A stretch of DNA of 52,698 nt from Flavobacteriales bacterium (GTDB taxonomy: Bacteria; Bacteroidota; Bacteroidia; Flavobacteriales_F; PHOS-HE28). Positions 15,567 to 24,824 of this stretch are shown in pieces; the first letter of the stretch is position 1; each line of letters starts with the position of its first letter. The position numbers were made by a program, and so were the translations under genes. Location: assembly GCA_023382455.1 (NCBI GenBank), contig JAHDVX010000015.1, positions 25,309 to 78,006 on the forward strand. Direction: 5' to 3'. Below the pieces are notes generated by a model. That model did not search any database and had not been told where the DNA came from. It worked only from the letters and a program-made list of their open reading frames with translations.

Positions 15567-16940
15567 CTACCCGAACAGGTCGATCAACACTTCGTCCACC
15601 CGGCCGATGGGCACCACTTCGATGCCACCGGTGCCTTGCAGCCCCTTGGTTCCCTTGGGCACGTAGATCTTGGCAAAGCCCAACTTGGCCGCCTCGGAGA
15701 TGCGCTGCTCGATGCGCGTCACCGGGCGCACCTCGCCTGTCAGGCCCACCTCGCCCGCGAAGCATCGGTCCATGGGCACAGGGATGTCGGCATTGCTGCC
15801 CAGCACGGCGCACACCACGGCCAGGTCGATCGCGGGTTCCTCCACACGGAAGCCGCCGGCCAGGTTGAGGAACACGTCCTTTTGCCCCAGCCGGAACCCG
15901 CATCGCTTCTCCAGCACGGCCAACAGCATGTTCAGCCGGCGCAGGTCGAAGCCCGTGGCGCTGCGCTGCGGGGTGCCGTACACAGCCGAGCTCACCAAGG
16001 CCTGCACTTCCACCAGCAGGGGGCGCATGCCTTCCAGCGTGGCCGCCACGCACACCCCGCTGGGGCGTGGGCCGCGATCGCCCAGGAGCACCTGGCTGGG
16101 ATCCTCCACGATGGCCAGGCCACTGCCCTGCATCTCGTAGATCCCCAGTTCATTGGTGCTGCCGAAGCGGTTCTTCAGCGGCCGCAACAGGCGGTAGGCG
16201 TGGTCGCGGTCACCTTCGAACTGCAGCACGCAGTCCACCATGTGCTCCAGCACCTTCGGCCCGGCGATGGCCCCATCCTTGGTGATGTGGCCGATGAGCA
16301 CCACGGGGATGCCCGTGGCCTTGGCGAAGCGCATGAGCTCACTGGTGCATTCGCGCACCTGGCCCACGCTGCCGGGGCTTCCTTCCAGCACGGCGGTGTG
16401 CAGGGTCTGCACGCTGTCCACGATCACCAGGTCCGGCTGCAGCTCCTCGATGTGGCGGAAGATCAGCTGCGTGTTGGTCTCGTTGAGCACGAAGCAGTTC
16501 CCTCCCTGGCCGGGGCCCATGCCGCCACCCAGGCGCTCGGCCCGCATCTTCACCTGCTGGGCGCTTTCCTCGCCGCTGATGTACAGGGTGGACAGGCCGG
16601 GGGTGCGCAGCACGGTCTGTAGCATCAGGGTGCTTTTTCCGATGCCGGGGTCGCCGCCGATGAGGATCAGGGAACCGGGCACCACGCCACCGCCCAACAC
16701 ACGGTCCAGCTCACGGTCGCCCAATGGCGTGCGCGGACCTTCACCGGCACGGATGTCCGCGATGGGGACCGGCCGGGAACCTTGGCCGGCAGCGGGCACA
16801 CCGCCGCGCTCCTTCACCCGGTCACGCACCTCCTCCACCAAGGTGTTCCATTCCTTGCAGGTGCCGCACTGGCCCATCCACTGGGCATGCTCCGCGCCGC
16901 AATTGCGGCATACGTAACGTGTACGCACCTTGGCAGCCAT
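15567..16940 (-). CDS. radA: DNA repair protein RadA
   Basis: 457 residues, normal for RadA/Sms. N-terminal zinc finger CRNCG...CGTC (Cys11, 14, 25, 28), Walker A GGDPGIGKST at residues 95-104, the Walker B-like LVIVDSVQTL, the RadA signature KNRFGSTNELGIYEM, and a C-terminal Lon-protease-like domain (LAGGFRVEEPAIDLAVVCAV). RadA is a DnaB-type branch-migration motor that helps RecA-mediated recombination. It is followed at the 5' side, three bases away, by a conserved hypothetical gene in a leftward run that continues to panC. Confidence 0.96.
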   Translation of the reverse strand: MAAKVRTRYVCRNCGAEHAQWMGQCGTCKEWNTLVEEVRDRVKERGGVPAAGQGSRPVPIADIRAGEGPRTPLGDRELDRVLGGGVVPGSLILIGGDPGIGKSTLMLQTVLRTPGLSTLYISGEESAQQVKMRAERLGGGMGPGQGGNCFVLNETNTQLIFRHIEELQPDLVIVDSVQTLHTAVLEGSPGSVGQVRECTSELMRFAKATGIPVVLIGHITKDGAIAGPKVLEHMVDCVLQFEGDRDHAYRLLRPLKNRFGSTNELGIYEMQGSGLAIVEDPSQVLLGDRGPRPSGVCVAATLEGMRPLLVEVQALVSSAVYGTPQRSATGFDLRRLNMLLAVLEKRCGFRLGQKDVFLNLAGGFRVEEPAIDLAVVCAVLGSNADIPVPMDRCFAGEVGLTGEVRPVTRIEQRISEAAKLGFAKIYVPKGTKGLQGTGGIEVVPIGRVDEVLIDLFG

Positions 16941-16943
16941 GGA

Positions 16944-17474
16944 TCAGTTTTGCGAGAAGCGCGGGTCTTTCAACATGTCCCGGGGGCTGATGGCTTCCTC
17001 GAGGAGCGGTGCGATCAAGGCTCCGTCGTTGGCCCTGACGCGCCGGATCAGTTCCAAGCCCAAGGCAAGCTGGTGCTCCAAGTGCTCCCGATCACCGGTT
17101 TCCCAATAGCCGCCTTCATCCTGGACGGCGAAATCCACGAAATGGGGGGCCAGTTCCCGGAGCATTTCAACGATCTCCATGTGGACCTGTGCCGGAGCAA
17201 ACTGGGTCTTGCAGAAGTGTTGCATCTCCAGGTCGGAATCAAACTCCAGCAGCAAGGTCTCCGAACCCGGATGCGGCCGAAGGCTCACACCCGTGACGGG
17301 GCTGGTGTACTGCACTACCTGCCCTTTGCGGACACGGATCAGCTCCACCAGGGGGGCGCTGAAATCAACCGCCTCGCATTGCCAATGGGCAGCCCATTTG
17401 GCAGCAATGGCGCGGACATGGACCAGTTCGCCCGCATGCTTCAGCCGACCGGAGAAATGAATGGTGACGCCCAT
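16944..17474 (-). CDS. Conserved hypothetical cytoplasmic protein
   Basis: 176 residues from ATG 17474 (MGVTIHFSGRLKHAGEL). No signal peptide or membrane segment. Strand-rich first half with HPGSETLLLEFDSDLEMQHFCKTQFA, then a helical half with VHMEIVEMLRELAPHFVDFAVQDEGGYWET. I recall similar hypothetical proteins in other Bacteroidota, with the same CKTQF and DEGxYWET phrases, but no function. It sits between radA and rfaE2 in the same direction. A longer reading to 17510 adds 12 residues. Confidence 0.75.
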   Translation of the reverse strand: MGVTIHFSGRLKHAGELVHVRAIAAKWAAHWQCEAVDFSAPLVELIRVRKGQVVQYTSPVTGVSLRPHPGSETLLLEFDSDLEMQHFCKTQFAPAQVHMEIVEMLRELAPHFVDFAVQDEGGYWETGDREHLEHQLALGLELIRRVRANDGALIAPLLEEAISPRDMLKDPRFSQN

Positions 17475-17511
17475 GATGCCGAGGTTGGCTTTACCGTGTG
17501 GCTGAAGCACC

Positions 17512-18000
17512 CTATTTGCCGCGGATCTTGTTGACCAGTGCGGTGGTGCTGAGGCCCTCCACCAGGGGCAGGGAAACCACTTCCCCGCCGTAGTTCCTGA
17601 CGTATTCGCCCCCCACGATCTTGTCCACCGTCCAGTCCCCTCCTTTCACCAGCACATCGGGCCCGATGGCCTGGATCAGCTCCATGGGGGTATCCTGATC
17701 AAAGACCACCACGGCATCCACGCACCGCAAGGCGGCCAGCACATGGGCCCGGTCCTGCTCGGTGTTCAGCGGCCGGTCGTCGCCTTTGCCCAGGCGTTTC
17801 ACGCTGGCATCGCTGTTCACCCCCACGACCAAGCGGTGGCCCAAGGCCGCGGCCTGTTCCAGGTAGGTGACGTGCCCGCGGTGCAGGATGTCGAACACGC
17901 CGTTGGTGAACACCACCCGGTCGCTTTTCAGCCGCCACACATGGGCCAGCCGCTGGGCGGTCACCAGGTCAACGATGTGTGCTTGCTTGGTCTCTGTCAT
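17512..18000 (-). CDS. rfaE2: D-glycero-beta-D-manno-heptose 1-phosphate adenylyltransferase
   Basis: 162 residues from ATG 18000 ([10 protein letters not shown]). The cytidylyltransferase-like signature [20 protein letters not shown] contains the HxGH nucleotide-binding motif, followed by [27 protein letters not shown] and VLVKGGDW. This is the stand-alone adenylyltransferase half of the bifunctional HldE; it makes ADP-heptose for LPS inner core in species that use heptose, although in Bacteroidota the downstream use varies. The start overlaps the stop of the flippase-like gene by four bases. The kinase half (rfaE1) is not in this window. Confidence 0.92.
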   Translation of the reverse strand: MTETKQAHIVDLVTAQRLAHVWRLKSDRVVFTNGVFDILHRGHVTYLEQAAALGHRLVVGVNSDASVKRLGKGDDRPLNTEQDRAHVLAALRCVDAVVVFDQDTPMELIQAIGPDVLVKGGDWTVDKIVGGEYVRNYGGEVVSLPLVEGLSTTALVNKIRGK

Positions 18001-19016
18001 GGACGTGCCGGGCGTTTGAGGGAGAGTAAAAGTAGGGACAGCCCGCCGAGCAGGATCAGCAGCACGGTCTGCACCAGCCACAGCAGCCAACCCATGGCCA
18101 GGGCCTCGGGCCGGATCAGGCCGTGGCCCTCCACCGGCGGCATGTAGATGCTGATGATGAGCGCCACGAATGCCGGGTACACCCCGATGCCGCCCTGTAC
18201 CAGCACGATGCCCACGGCCCCGGCCACGAAGCTCGCCAGAATGCCCGCCGCAGGCACTTCCGCCATGCCGCCAATGGCCAAAGTGCCAAGCTTGAACATG
18301 GCCACGTAGGCGCCCCAAATAAAGAAGGTGTGGAGCAGGAAGCCCATGCGGTCGCGGGTGAGCAGCACCGACCGGAGACCTTGAACAAAGCCACGGCCCA
18401 GTTCATGCAGGCGGTCCCGCAGGGCAGGCCGCAACACCAGGGCAACCACCGCGGCAACGAGGAGCAGCACCAACCCGGCGATGATCCACGGCCCCCAGGA
18501 AAAACCGTCCGCGGTGGCCGGCCCCTGCCCTTCGCGAAAGGCGGCGATCCGCTCCCGGAAGAGGTCCAACTTTTCCAGTTGAAGCAGCACGGTTACCCCG
18601 GCGATGCCCAGCAGCATCACCATGTCCACGGCCCGCTCCGCCAGGATGGTGCCGAAACCCTGCTCAAAGGGCACCCGCTCGGTGCGGTAGAGTGAAACGG
18701 CACGGCTGGCCTCCCCCGCCCGCGGGATGAAGAGGTTCATGAAATAGCCGATCATCACCGCATGGTAGCAGTTCCAGAAGCCGGGCCGGTGGCCGAGCGG
18801 TTGCAGGATGTAGCGCCAGCGCCAGGCCCGACTGGCGTGCGAGAGCCAGCCCACCAGCGCGGCCACGGAGAGCCACCACGGATCGGCCTGGCCGAAGGCG
18901 GAGAAGAGCTCCTCGCGCTGGGCAGGATCCAGTGCCTGGTAGAAGTAGTACACCAGCCAAACCCCGATGGCCAAGGGAACACCGACCTTCAGGACCTGGA
19001 TGGCGGCCTGTTTCAC
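17997..19016 (-). CDS. Lysylphosphatidylglycerol synthase TM region/UPF0104 flippase-like membrane protein
   Basis: 339 residues from a GTG at 19016 ([20 protein letters not shown]). About eight membrane segments typical of the YbhN/AglD superfamily, with the recognisable phrase [43 protein letters not shown] and the late [21 protein letters not shown]. Members move or transfer lipid-linked groups; the substrate is not shown by sequence. Four-base overlaps with panD (upstream) and rfaE2 (downstream) make a tightly coupled group, which in flavobacteria is a conserved neighbourhood. A tie to LPS heptose is inference from rfaE2 alone. Confidence 0.88.
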   Translation of the reverse strand: MKQAAIQVLKVGVPLAIGVWLVYYFYQALDPAQREELFSAFGQADPWWLSVAALVGWLSHASRAWRWRYILQPLGHRPGFWNCYHAVMIGYFMNLFIPRAGEASRAVSLYRTERVPFEQGFGTILAERAVDMVMLLGIAGVTVLLQLEKLDLFRERIAAFREGQGPATADGFSWGPWIIAGLVLLLVAAVVALVLRPALRDRLHELGRGFVQGLRSVLLTRDRMGFLLHTFFIWGAYVAMFKLGTLAIGGMAEVPAAGILASFVAGAVGIVLVQGGIGVYPAFVALIISIYMPPVEGHGLIRPEALAMGWLLWLVQTVLLILLGGLSLLLLSLKRPARP

Positions 19017-19366
19017 GGGAGCAGCTTGTTGGTGCGTTCGTCAGGGAAAATCACGGTGGGCTTGAAATCCTTGGCTTCCTCCAAGGTCATGTGCGCATAG
19101 GCGACCACGATCACCACATCGCCCACGGAGGCCATCAGCGCCGCTGGGCCGTTGAGGCACACCTGGCCGCTGCCCCGCTCGCCCAGGATCACGTACGTCA
19201 CCAGGCGGTTGCCGTTGTTCACGTTCAACACATGCACCTTTTCACCCTCCACCAGCCCGGCGGCCTCCACCAGGTCCCGGTCCAGGGTGATGCTCCCAAT
19301 GTAGTTCAGGTCCGCCTCGGTGATGCTGACGCGGTGGATCTTGGCGCGAAGTACTTCAATGGTCAT
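19013..19366 (-). CDS. panD: Aspartate 1-decarboxylase precursor
   Basis: 117 residues, normal for the family. The self-processing site is Gly24-Ser25 in NYIGSITLD, which yields the pyruvoyl cofactor on the alpha chain; Arg and Tyr residues of the active site are in VLNVNNGNRLVTYVI and LNGPAALMASVGDVVIVVAYAHM. It makes beta-alanine for pantothenate, the co-substrate of PanC encoded 45 bases upstream. A TAATTTTG box at 19406-19413 overlaps the panC stop and may add a separate transcript for panD. Confidence 0.96.
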   Translation of the reverse strand: MTIEVLRAKIHRVSITEADLNYIGSITLDRDLVEAAGLVEGEKVHVLNVNNGNRLVTYVILGERGSGQVCLNGPAALMASVGDVVIVVAYAHMTLEEAKDFKPTVIFPDERTNKLLP

Positions 19367-19405
19367 GGTGAAAGGCGGCACCTGGGGAGTAGCCCCAAGG
19401 GGGCG

Positions 19406-19413
19406 CAAAATTA
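19406..19413 (-). promoter_or_regulatory. -7 box (TAATTTTG) between panC and panD
   Basis: Exact TAnnTTTG match on the minus strand, overlapping the last codon of panC and 39 bases before the panD ATG. A matching TTG at the -33 position is not evident, so the activity is uncertain. Confidence 0.4.
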
Positions 19414-20256
19414 CCGGCTGAGCGTGATGTTGTCGATCAACCTTACCGGCCCCACTTGGGCGGCCACCAGGGCCACGGCCTGGTCCACTCCCTGCCAATC
19501 GGTCAAGGGTTGCAGCGTATCGGAATGGGCAATGGTGAGGTAGTCGGGCCGCACGGCGGGTTCCGTGGCCAACATGCGCATGCCCTCGGCCAGAGCGGCG
19601 GCCACGGGATGGTTGAAGGCCATGGACCGCACGGCGCACAAGGCCCGGTACAGTACAGGGGCCATGCGCCGCTCTTCGGCGGAAAGCCGCTGGTTGCGCG
19701 AACTGAGGGCCAGTCCGTCCGGGTCGCGCACGATGGGATGCCCCAGGATCTCCACCGGCCAACGGTTCTCCTTGGCCACGTGGCGGATCACGGCGAGCTG
19801 CTGGCGGTCCTTTTCACCGAAGATGGCCAGGTCCGGCCGCACGTAGTGCAACAGCCGCTCCACCACGTTCACCACCCCTTGGAAATGGCCGGGCCGCGAA
19901 GCCCCCTCCAACAGGGAATCCAAGCCTCCAAGGGGGTAGGTGCGCGGGGTGAACCCCCGGAAGATCTCCTCGCCGGCCGGCATCAACAGCAGGTCGGCAC
20001 CCACGGCCTCCAGCATGCGGCGGTCCTCCTCGGGCTGCCGCGGGTAGCGGGCCAGGTCCTCCCGGTCATTGAATTGGAGCGGGTTCACGAAGATGCTCAC
20101 CACCACGGTATCGGCGTGGAGGCGGGCCGCACGCACCAACTCCAGGTGTCCTTGGTGGAGGGCACCCATGGTGGGCACGAAGGCGATCCGTCTGCCTTCC
20201 CTTCGCTGGCGAGCCGTCCATGTGGCGGCTTCGGGGGGGTGAACGAGGACTTCCAA
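19411..20256 (-). CDS. panC: Pantothenate synthetase (pantoate-beta-alanine ligase)
   Basis: 281 residues, normal length, from a TTG at 20256 (start MEVLVHPPEAAT). ATP-binding signatures FVPTMGALHQGHLELVRAA (with HxGH), VVSIFVNPLQFNDREDLARYPR, the pantoate-binding GEKDRQQLAVI, and the KMSKS-like LALSSRN. It joins pantoate with beta-alanine from PanD to make vitamin B5 for coenzyme A. It is the first gene of the leftward run and lies divergent from the GT5-domain gene; the 94-base gap carries promoter boxes for both sides. Confidence 0.96.
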   Translation of the reverse strand: MEVLVHPPEAATWTARQRREGRRIAFVPTMGALHQGHLELVRAARLHADTVVVSIFVNPLQFNDREDLARYPRQPEEDRRMLEAVGADLLLMPAGEEIFRGFTPRTYPLGGLDSLLEGASRPGHFQGVVNVVERLLHYVRPDLAIFGEKDRQQLAVIRHVAKENRWPVEILGHPIVRDPDGLALSSRNQRLSAEERRMAPVLYRALCAVRSMAFNHPVAAALAEGMRMLATEPAVRPDYLTIAHSDTLQPLTDWQGVDQAVALVAAQVGPVRLIDNITLSR

Positions 20257-20291
20257 AAGGGTCGGGGCAAGGCGGCCAAACTATGAAATGC

Positions 20292-20322
20292 TTGAATATC
20301 GCGGAAATTGTCTATACTTTTG
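20292..20322 (+). promoter_or_regulatory. Bacteroidota promoter (TTG-N20-TACTTTTG)
   Basis: TTG at 20292-20294 and TACTTTTG at 20315-20322, twenty bases apart, 28 bases before the ATG at 20351. This matches the -33/-7 architecture and should drive the three-gene run ending with glmS. Confidence 0.7.
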
Positions 20323-20350
20323 TATCTTGAACCAATCCGATTCCTTGACG

Positions 20351-21172
20351 ATGAGCTTGAAGAATGCGAAGGTCCTCACCATTTCCCAGTATATCCACCC
20401 GTTCACGGATGGCACCGGAATGGCGAAGGTCGCCCGCCAACTGCCGCAGGGCATCCTTGAAGGGGGCAACGAGATCCGCGTCTTCATGCCCAAGTTCGGC
20501 TCCATCAACGAGCGCCGCCACCAGCTGCATGAGGTGATCCGCCTCAGCGGGATGAACCTGATCGTGAACGACACGGACCACGCCCTGCTGATCAAGGTGG
20601 CCAGCGTGCCCAGTGCCCGCATGCAGGTCTACTTCATCGACAACGAGGAGTACTTCAAGCGCAAGGCCGAGGTGGTGGACGATGACGAGAACTTCTTCCC
20701 GGACAACGATGAGCGCGCCCTCTTCTTCTGCCGCGGCGTGCTGGAGACCGTGCGCAAGCTCGGCTGGAGCCCGGACATCATCCACTGCCACGGCTGGATG
20801 ACCTCCTTCATCCCCCTGTACGTCCGCCATTACTTCAATGACGACCCACACTTCGAGGACGCCAAGCTCATCTTCACCGCCTACGACGAGAAATCCGAAC
20901 CGCTGGACAAGGACCTGCCCAAGAAGCTCGCTCTTGAAGGTTTCGGGAAGGATGTGCTGAAGGGGCTGAAGACCACCACGGACGACCTGCAGAAGTTCGC
21001 CATGGGCCTGAGCGACGCCGTGGTGAAGGGCAGCCCCAAGCTGAGCCGCGGCATGGAGACCTCGATCAAGGCCATGGAGAAGCCCGTGCTCGGGTTCCAC
21101 CAGGAACCGAACGAGCGGCTGGAGGCCCACCTGGACTTCTATCAGGGCGTTTTGGAGGCAGCACTGGTCTGA
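20351..21172 (+). CDS. Short glycogen/starch-synthase-like (GT5 N-domain) protein
   Basis: 273 residues from ATG 20351 (MSLKNAKVLTISQYIHPF). It aligns by eye with the N-terminal half of GT5 glycogen synthases: TDGTGMAKVARQLPQGILEGG in place of the ADP-glucose loop KTGGLADVxxALP, FMPKFGSINERRHQLHEVIRL, VYFIDNEEYFKR, and DIIHCHGWMTSFIPLYVR. The usual 480-residue enzyme has a second Rossmann domain with the catalytic EPCGL region; here the protein ends instead in a helical tail (DAVVKGSPKLSRGMET). This short form is common in flavobacteria beside panC, but its activity is unclear to me. Four bases separate it from the DUF4270 gene. Confidence 0.8.
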   Translation: MSLKNAKVLTISQYIHPFTDGTGMAKVARQLPQGILEGGNEIRVFMPKFGSINERRHQLHEVIRLSGMNLIVNDTDHALLIKVASVPSARMQVYFIDNEEYFKRKAEVVDDDENFFPDNDERALFFCRGVLETVRKLGWSPDIIHCHGWMTSFIPLYVRHYFNDDPHFEDAKLIFTAYDEKSEPLDKDLPKKLALEGFGKDVLKGLKTTTDDLQKFAMGLSDAVVKGSPKLSRGMETSIKAMEKPVLGFHQEPNERLEAHLDFYQGVLEAALV

Positions 21173-21176
21173 TACT

Positions 21177-22523
21177 TTGAGCCCCGTGTTCCCAGTATTT
21201 CCGGTCCGGCACGCGATAGCGGCCGGGCTGCTCATGGGCCTGGTGGCCCTTGGCGGCTGCCGCAAGCCCGAGGACGACCTGGGCCTTTCCGTGCTTGACC
21301 CGGCCGACACGCTCGGCACGGTGCGCACCGACACCAGCAGCATCATCAGCTGGCCCCGGCAGGACAGTGCCGTGCGCACCAGCACGCTCAGTGCCAACCT
21401 GCTGGGCAGCTATGTGGACGATGTGTTCGGGCCGGTGAGCACCGGCATCGCCACCCAGCTGCGGCTCAGCGTGAATAACATCGGACCGGCCGACCCCTCA
21501 CTGGTCTGCGATTCGTTGATCCTCTCCTTCGCCTACACCACCACGACGCCACTTTACGGCGACCTGGACCCCCAGGTGATCCGCGTGTTCCGCCTGACCG
21601 AGGACCTCCATACGGATTCCATCTACAAGAACAACCACCAGCCGGCCGCCGATGTAATCGACCTGGTGCAAGGTGCTCCACGCCTGTTCACGCCCTCGCC
21701 CACGGCCGGGCCGGTGATCGGTGGCGACACCTTGGAACCGCAGGTGCGCATCCCCCTCTCCACCGACCTTGGCAATGAGCTGCTGGGCCTGTGGGGATCG
21801 GCCACGCTAGCGGACAACGCCTCGTTCCTGGCCTATTTCAAGGGGCTGGTGGTGCGGCCCGACAATCCCGGGCAAGCCCCCCTGCAAGGCGGTGCCTGGC
21901 GGTTGAACCTGCTGAGCGGCTCCTCCAAGATGACCCTCCACTACCACAACGGTGCGGGCGAGGCCCTCACCTTCGACTTCATCATCGGCAGCAGCAGCAT
22001 GCGGTACACGTTCAGCACGTTCGACCATGCGGCCGCCTCCCTGCCCGAACTGCCGCTTGCGCTGGCCGACAGCACCCACGGCCAATCGGCCACCTACGTA
22101 CAATCCCTCGGCGGGCTGCGCACCGAGCTGCGCTTCCCCTGGCTGGACCAGTACCGCTCCACCCCCTACCGCGCCGTGGCCAAGGCCGAACTGGTGGTTC
22201 CCGTGGCAGGTGATTTCCACGACACCTACCTGCCGCCCGACCAACTCTTCGCCTTCCGCAAGGCGGATGACGGCACGGACCTGCTGGTACCGGACCAGAT
22301 CGCCGGGCAAGGAACGGTGGGCGGGTTCTACGATGCGGAAGCCAATGAGTACCGGTTCAACCTCACCCGTTGGGTGCAGGGGGTGATCAATGGAACTTAC
22401 GCCAACACGGGCCTGTCCCTGGTACCGGGCAGCAACGGGGTCTCCGTGAACCGCACGGCGCTCGCCGGGCCGCTCCATGCCACAAGCCCCATGAAACTGG
22501 TGCTTACCTTCACCACCTATTGA
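21177..22523 (+). CDS. DUF4270 lipoprotein
   Basis: 448 residues from a TTG at 21177; a GTG at 21186 is an alternative. Signal peptide with lipobox LMGLVALGGC, then CRKPEDDLGLSVL, the characteristic opening of DUF4270. Mature-domain landmarks are SYVDDVFGPVSTGIATQLRL, DSLILSFAYTTTTPLYGD, and LTRWVQGVINGTYANTGLSLVPG near the end. The family is an envelope lipoprotein of unknown role with a beta-sandwich-like fold, widespread next to the GT5-domain gene and glmS in Bacteroidota. glmS follows after nine bases, so the three genes are very likely cotranscribed. Confidence 0.88.
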   Translation: MSPVFPVFPVRHAIAAGLLMGLVALGGCRKPEDDLGLSVLDPADTLGTVRTDTSSIISWPRQDSAVRTSTLSANLLGSYVDDVFGPVSTGIATQLRLSVNNIGPADPSLVCDSLILSFAYTTTTPLYGDLDPQVIRVFRLTEDLHTDSIYKNNHQPAADVIDLVQGAPRLFTPSPTAGPVIGGDTLEPQVRIPLSTDLGNELLGLWGSATLADNASFLAYFKGLVVRPDNPGQAPLQGGAWRLNLLSGSSKMTLHYHNGAGEALTFDFIIGSSSMRYTFSTFDHAAASLPELPLALADSTHGQSATYVQSLGGLRTELRFPWLDQYRSTPYRAVAKAELVVPVAGDFHDTYLPPDQLFAFRKADDGTDLLVPDQIAGQGTVGGFYDAEANEYRFNLTRWVQGVINGTYANTGLSLVPGSNGVSVNRTALAGPLHATSPMKLVLTFTTY

Positions 22524-22532
22524 AACGGAACC

Positions 22533-24377
22533 ATGTGCGGCATCGTCGGATACGTCGGAAAGAAAGAGGCCTATCCCATCCTGATCAGTGGCCTGAAACG
22601 GTTGGAATACCGGGGCTACGACAGCGCCGGGGTCGCCCTTGAAGATCCGGCCGGACTGAAATTGTTCAAGTGCAAGGGCAAGGTGAGCGACCTGGAGGCC
22701 CACGTGAACGGCACCGCCATGAAAGGGCATGCCGGCATCGGCCACACGCGGTGGGCCACACACGGTGAGCCGAATGATGTGAATGCCCACCCGCACCTCT
22801 CCTCGAACGGGGAGCTGGCCTTGATCCACAACGGGATCATCGAGAACTATGCGCCGCTGAAGGAGGAACTGAAGGGGCGCGGCTACCGCTTCACCAGCGA
22901 GACCGATACCGAGGTGCTGGTACACCTGATCGACGATATTCAACGGACGGAAGGCACGGACCTGGCCGAATCCGTCCGCCTGGCCCTTTCCAACGTGGTG
23001 GGCGCCTACGCCATCGTGGTGATGGACAGCAAGCAGCCGGGCATGCTGGTGGCAGCCCGCAAGAGCAGCCCACTGGTGATCGGCATCGCCGAGGACGGCG
23101 ACCTGTTCCTTGCCAGCGATGCCACGCCCATCGTGGAGCACACGCGGAACGTGGTGTACATGGAGGATGGGGAGATCGCCATCCTGGACCCGGAGCGCGG
23201 CCTGCGGGTGCGCAACATCAAGAACCAGGACAAGCGCCCCTCGATCCAAGCGCTGGAGATCCAGCTGGAGGCGTTGGAGAAGGGAGGCTTCGAGCATTTC
23301 ATGCTCAAGGAGATCTATGAGCAGCCGCGCAGCATCCGCGATTCCATGCGGGGAAGGCTCCTGCTGGCCCAGAACGACATCCTTCTGGGCGGCATCAAGG
23401 ACCACGAGCAGAAATTCATCAACGCCAAGCGGATCCTGATCGTGGCCTGCGGCACCAGCTGGCATGCCGGCCTGGTGGGCGAATACCTGTTCGAGGAGTT
23501 CGCACGGATCCCCGTGGAGGTGGAGTACGCCAGTGAATTCCGTTACCGCAACCCGGTGATCAACGAGGACGACATCGTGATCGCCGTGAGCCAGAGCGGG
23601 GAGACCGCGGACACCCTGGCCGCCATCGAACTGGCCAAGGGGCGCGGGGCCACCATCATCGGCATCTGCAACGTGGTGGGCAGCAGCATTGCCCGGCAGA
23701 CCCACGCGGGGTCGTATACGCACGCCGGACCGGAGATCGGGGTGGCCAGCACCAAGGCCTTCACGGCGCAGGTGACGGTGCTCACGCTGATGGCATTGAT
23801 GATCGGCCGGCGCAAGGGCACCATTGATGCGGCCCAGTTCCAGCAGCTGCTCCTGGAGCTGGACACCATCCCGGCCAAGGTGGAGAAGGTGCTGAAGACC
23901 GAGGCCCAGGTGAAATACATCGCCGGCATCTATAAGGATGCGCGGAACGCCCTCTACCTGGGGCGTGGCTATTCCTTCCCGGTGGCCTTGGAGGGCGCAC
24001 TGAAGCTCAAGGAGATCAGCTACATCCATGCAGAGGGGTACCCGGCGGCCGAGATGAAGCACGGCCCCATCGCCCTGATCGACGAGGAGATGCCCGTGTT
24101 CGTGATCGCCACCCATGGCGCCAGCTATGAGAAGGTGGTGAGCAACATCCAGGAGGTGAAGGCGCGCAAGGGCAAGGTGATCGCCATCGTGACCGAGGGC
24201 GACACGGCGGTGAAGGAGATCGCCGACCATGCGATCGAGATTCCGGCCACACCGGATGCCTTGGTGCCGTTGCTGGCCGTGGTGCCCCTGCAACTGCTCA
24301 GCTACCATGTGGCCGTGATGCGGGGCTGCAACGTGGACCAGCCCCGCAACCTGGCCAAAAGCGTCACGGTGGAGTGA
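22533..24377 (+). CDS. glmS: Glutamine--fructose-6-phosphate aminotransferase (isomerizing)
   Basis: 614 residues, full length. The catalytic Cys2 follows the initiator Met (MCGIVGYVGKKEAYP). Glutaminase domain: GYDSAGVAL, IGHTRWATHGEPNDVNAHPH, and LIHNGIIENYAPLKEEL. SIS domain 1: LIVACGTSWHAGLVGEY, AVSQSGETADTLAAI; SIS domain 2: LYLGRGYSFPVALEGALKLKEISYIHAEGYPAAEMKHGP; C-terminus PRNLAKSVTVE. It produces glucosamine 6-phosphate for peptidoglycan and LPS. It ends the rightward run and overlaps the convergent TM2 gene by 14 bases. Confidence 0.97.
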   Translation: MCGIVGYVGKKEAYPILISGLKRLEYRGYDSAGVALEDPAGLKLFKCKGKVSDLEAHVNGTAMKGHAGIGHTRWATHGEPNDVNAHPHLSSNGELALIHNGIIENYAPLKEELKGRGYRFTSETDTEVLVHLIDDIQRTEGTDLAESVRLALSNVVGAYAIVVMDSKQPGMLVAARKSSPLVIGIAEDGDLFLASDATPIVEHTRNVVYMEDGEIAILDPERGLRVRNIKNQDKRPSIQALEIQLEALEKGGFEHFMLKEIYEQPRSIRDSMRGRLLLAQNDILLGGIKDHEQKFINAKRILIVACGTSWHAGLVGEYLFEEFARIPVEVEYASEFRYRNPVINEDDIVIAVSQSGETADTLAAIELAKGRGATIIGICNVVGSSIARQTHAGSYTHAGPEIGVASTKAFTAQVTVLTLMALMIGRRKGTIDAAQFQQLLLELDTIPAKVEKVLKTEAQVKYIAGIYKDARNALYLGRGYSFPVALEGALKLKEISYIHAEGYPAAEMKHGPIALIDEEMPVFVIATHGASYEKVVSNIQEVKARKGKVIAIVTEGDTAVKEIADHAIEIPATPDALVPLLAVVPLQLLSYHVAVMRGCNVDQPRNLAKSVTVE

Positions 24378-24756
24378 GCGGCGGTGGCTTGCCGGATGCC
24401 CACATGAACACCCTGCCGTTGTGCCGGTAGGCCGCCAAGTCCTTGGTGAACAGGATGTGGCCGAGGTCCACCAATACCAGCAGCCCGAAGCCCCCGAAGG
24501 TGAGCCCATACACCACCGGCACCTTCACATCGGTGCCGAGATAGAGGCGGTGTGCCGCGAATGGCCCCAGGGTGAGGGCCAAAACCGCCGCGACCAGGCG
24601 TTGCGGTTCCTTCTGGCCCGCCTCCCCCGAAGTGTCCGGAACGGGAAGCCCGGCCACGATCGCATGGCGGTCCTGGTAAGGGCCAGCAGCCATGCCGGAC
24701 CCCGACGGCCCCAGCAGTAAGGCCAGGACCAGCATCAAGGGGATCCGGCCGTGCAT
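24364..24756 (-). CDS. TM2-domain membrane protein
   Basis: 130 residues from ATG 24756 (MHGRIPLMLVLALLLG). A signal peptide is followed by a polar linker (DTSGEAGQKEPQR) and a TM2 domain: VAAVLALTLGPFAAHRLYLGT, then VVYGLTFGGFGLLVLVDLGHILF. TM2 proteins are two-helix membrane proteins of unknown function. The start is fixed by a TACATTTG box four bases upstream. Its 3' end overlaps the glmS stop on the other strand by 14 bases. Confidence 0.85.
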   Translation of the reverse strand: MHGRIPLMLVLALLLGPSGSGMAAGPYQDRHAIVAGLPVPDTSGEAGQKEPQRLVAAVLALTLGPFAAHRLYLGTDVKVPVVYGLTFGGFGLLVLVDLGHILFTKDLAAYRHNGRVFMWASGKPPPLTPP

Positions 24757-24760
24757 GGTC

Positions 24761-24768
24761 CAAATGTA
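24761..24768 (-). promoter_or_regulatory. -7 box (TACATTTG) 4 bases before the TM2 ATG
   Basis: Exact TAnnTTTG on the minus strand, followed by GACC and ATG. The transcript is expected to start at or next to the start codon. Confidence 0.6.
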
Positions 24769-24824
24769 GGCGGGCGGTCCCGGTTGCCCGGGGCCGCCCG
24801 CCATGAGTTAATCCTTGGCCGAGG

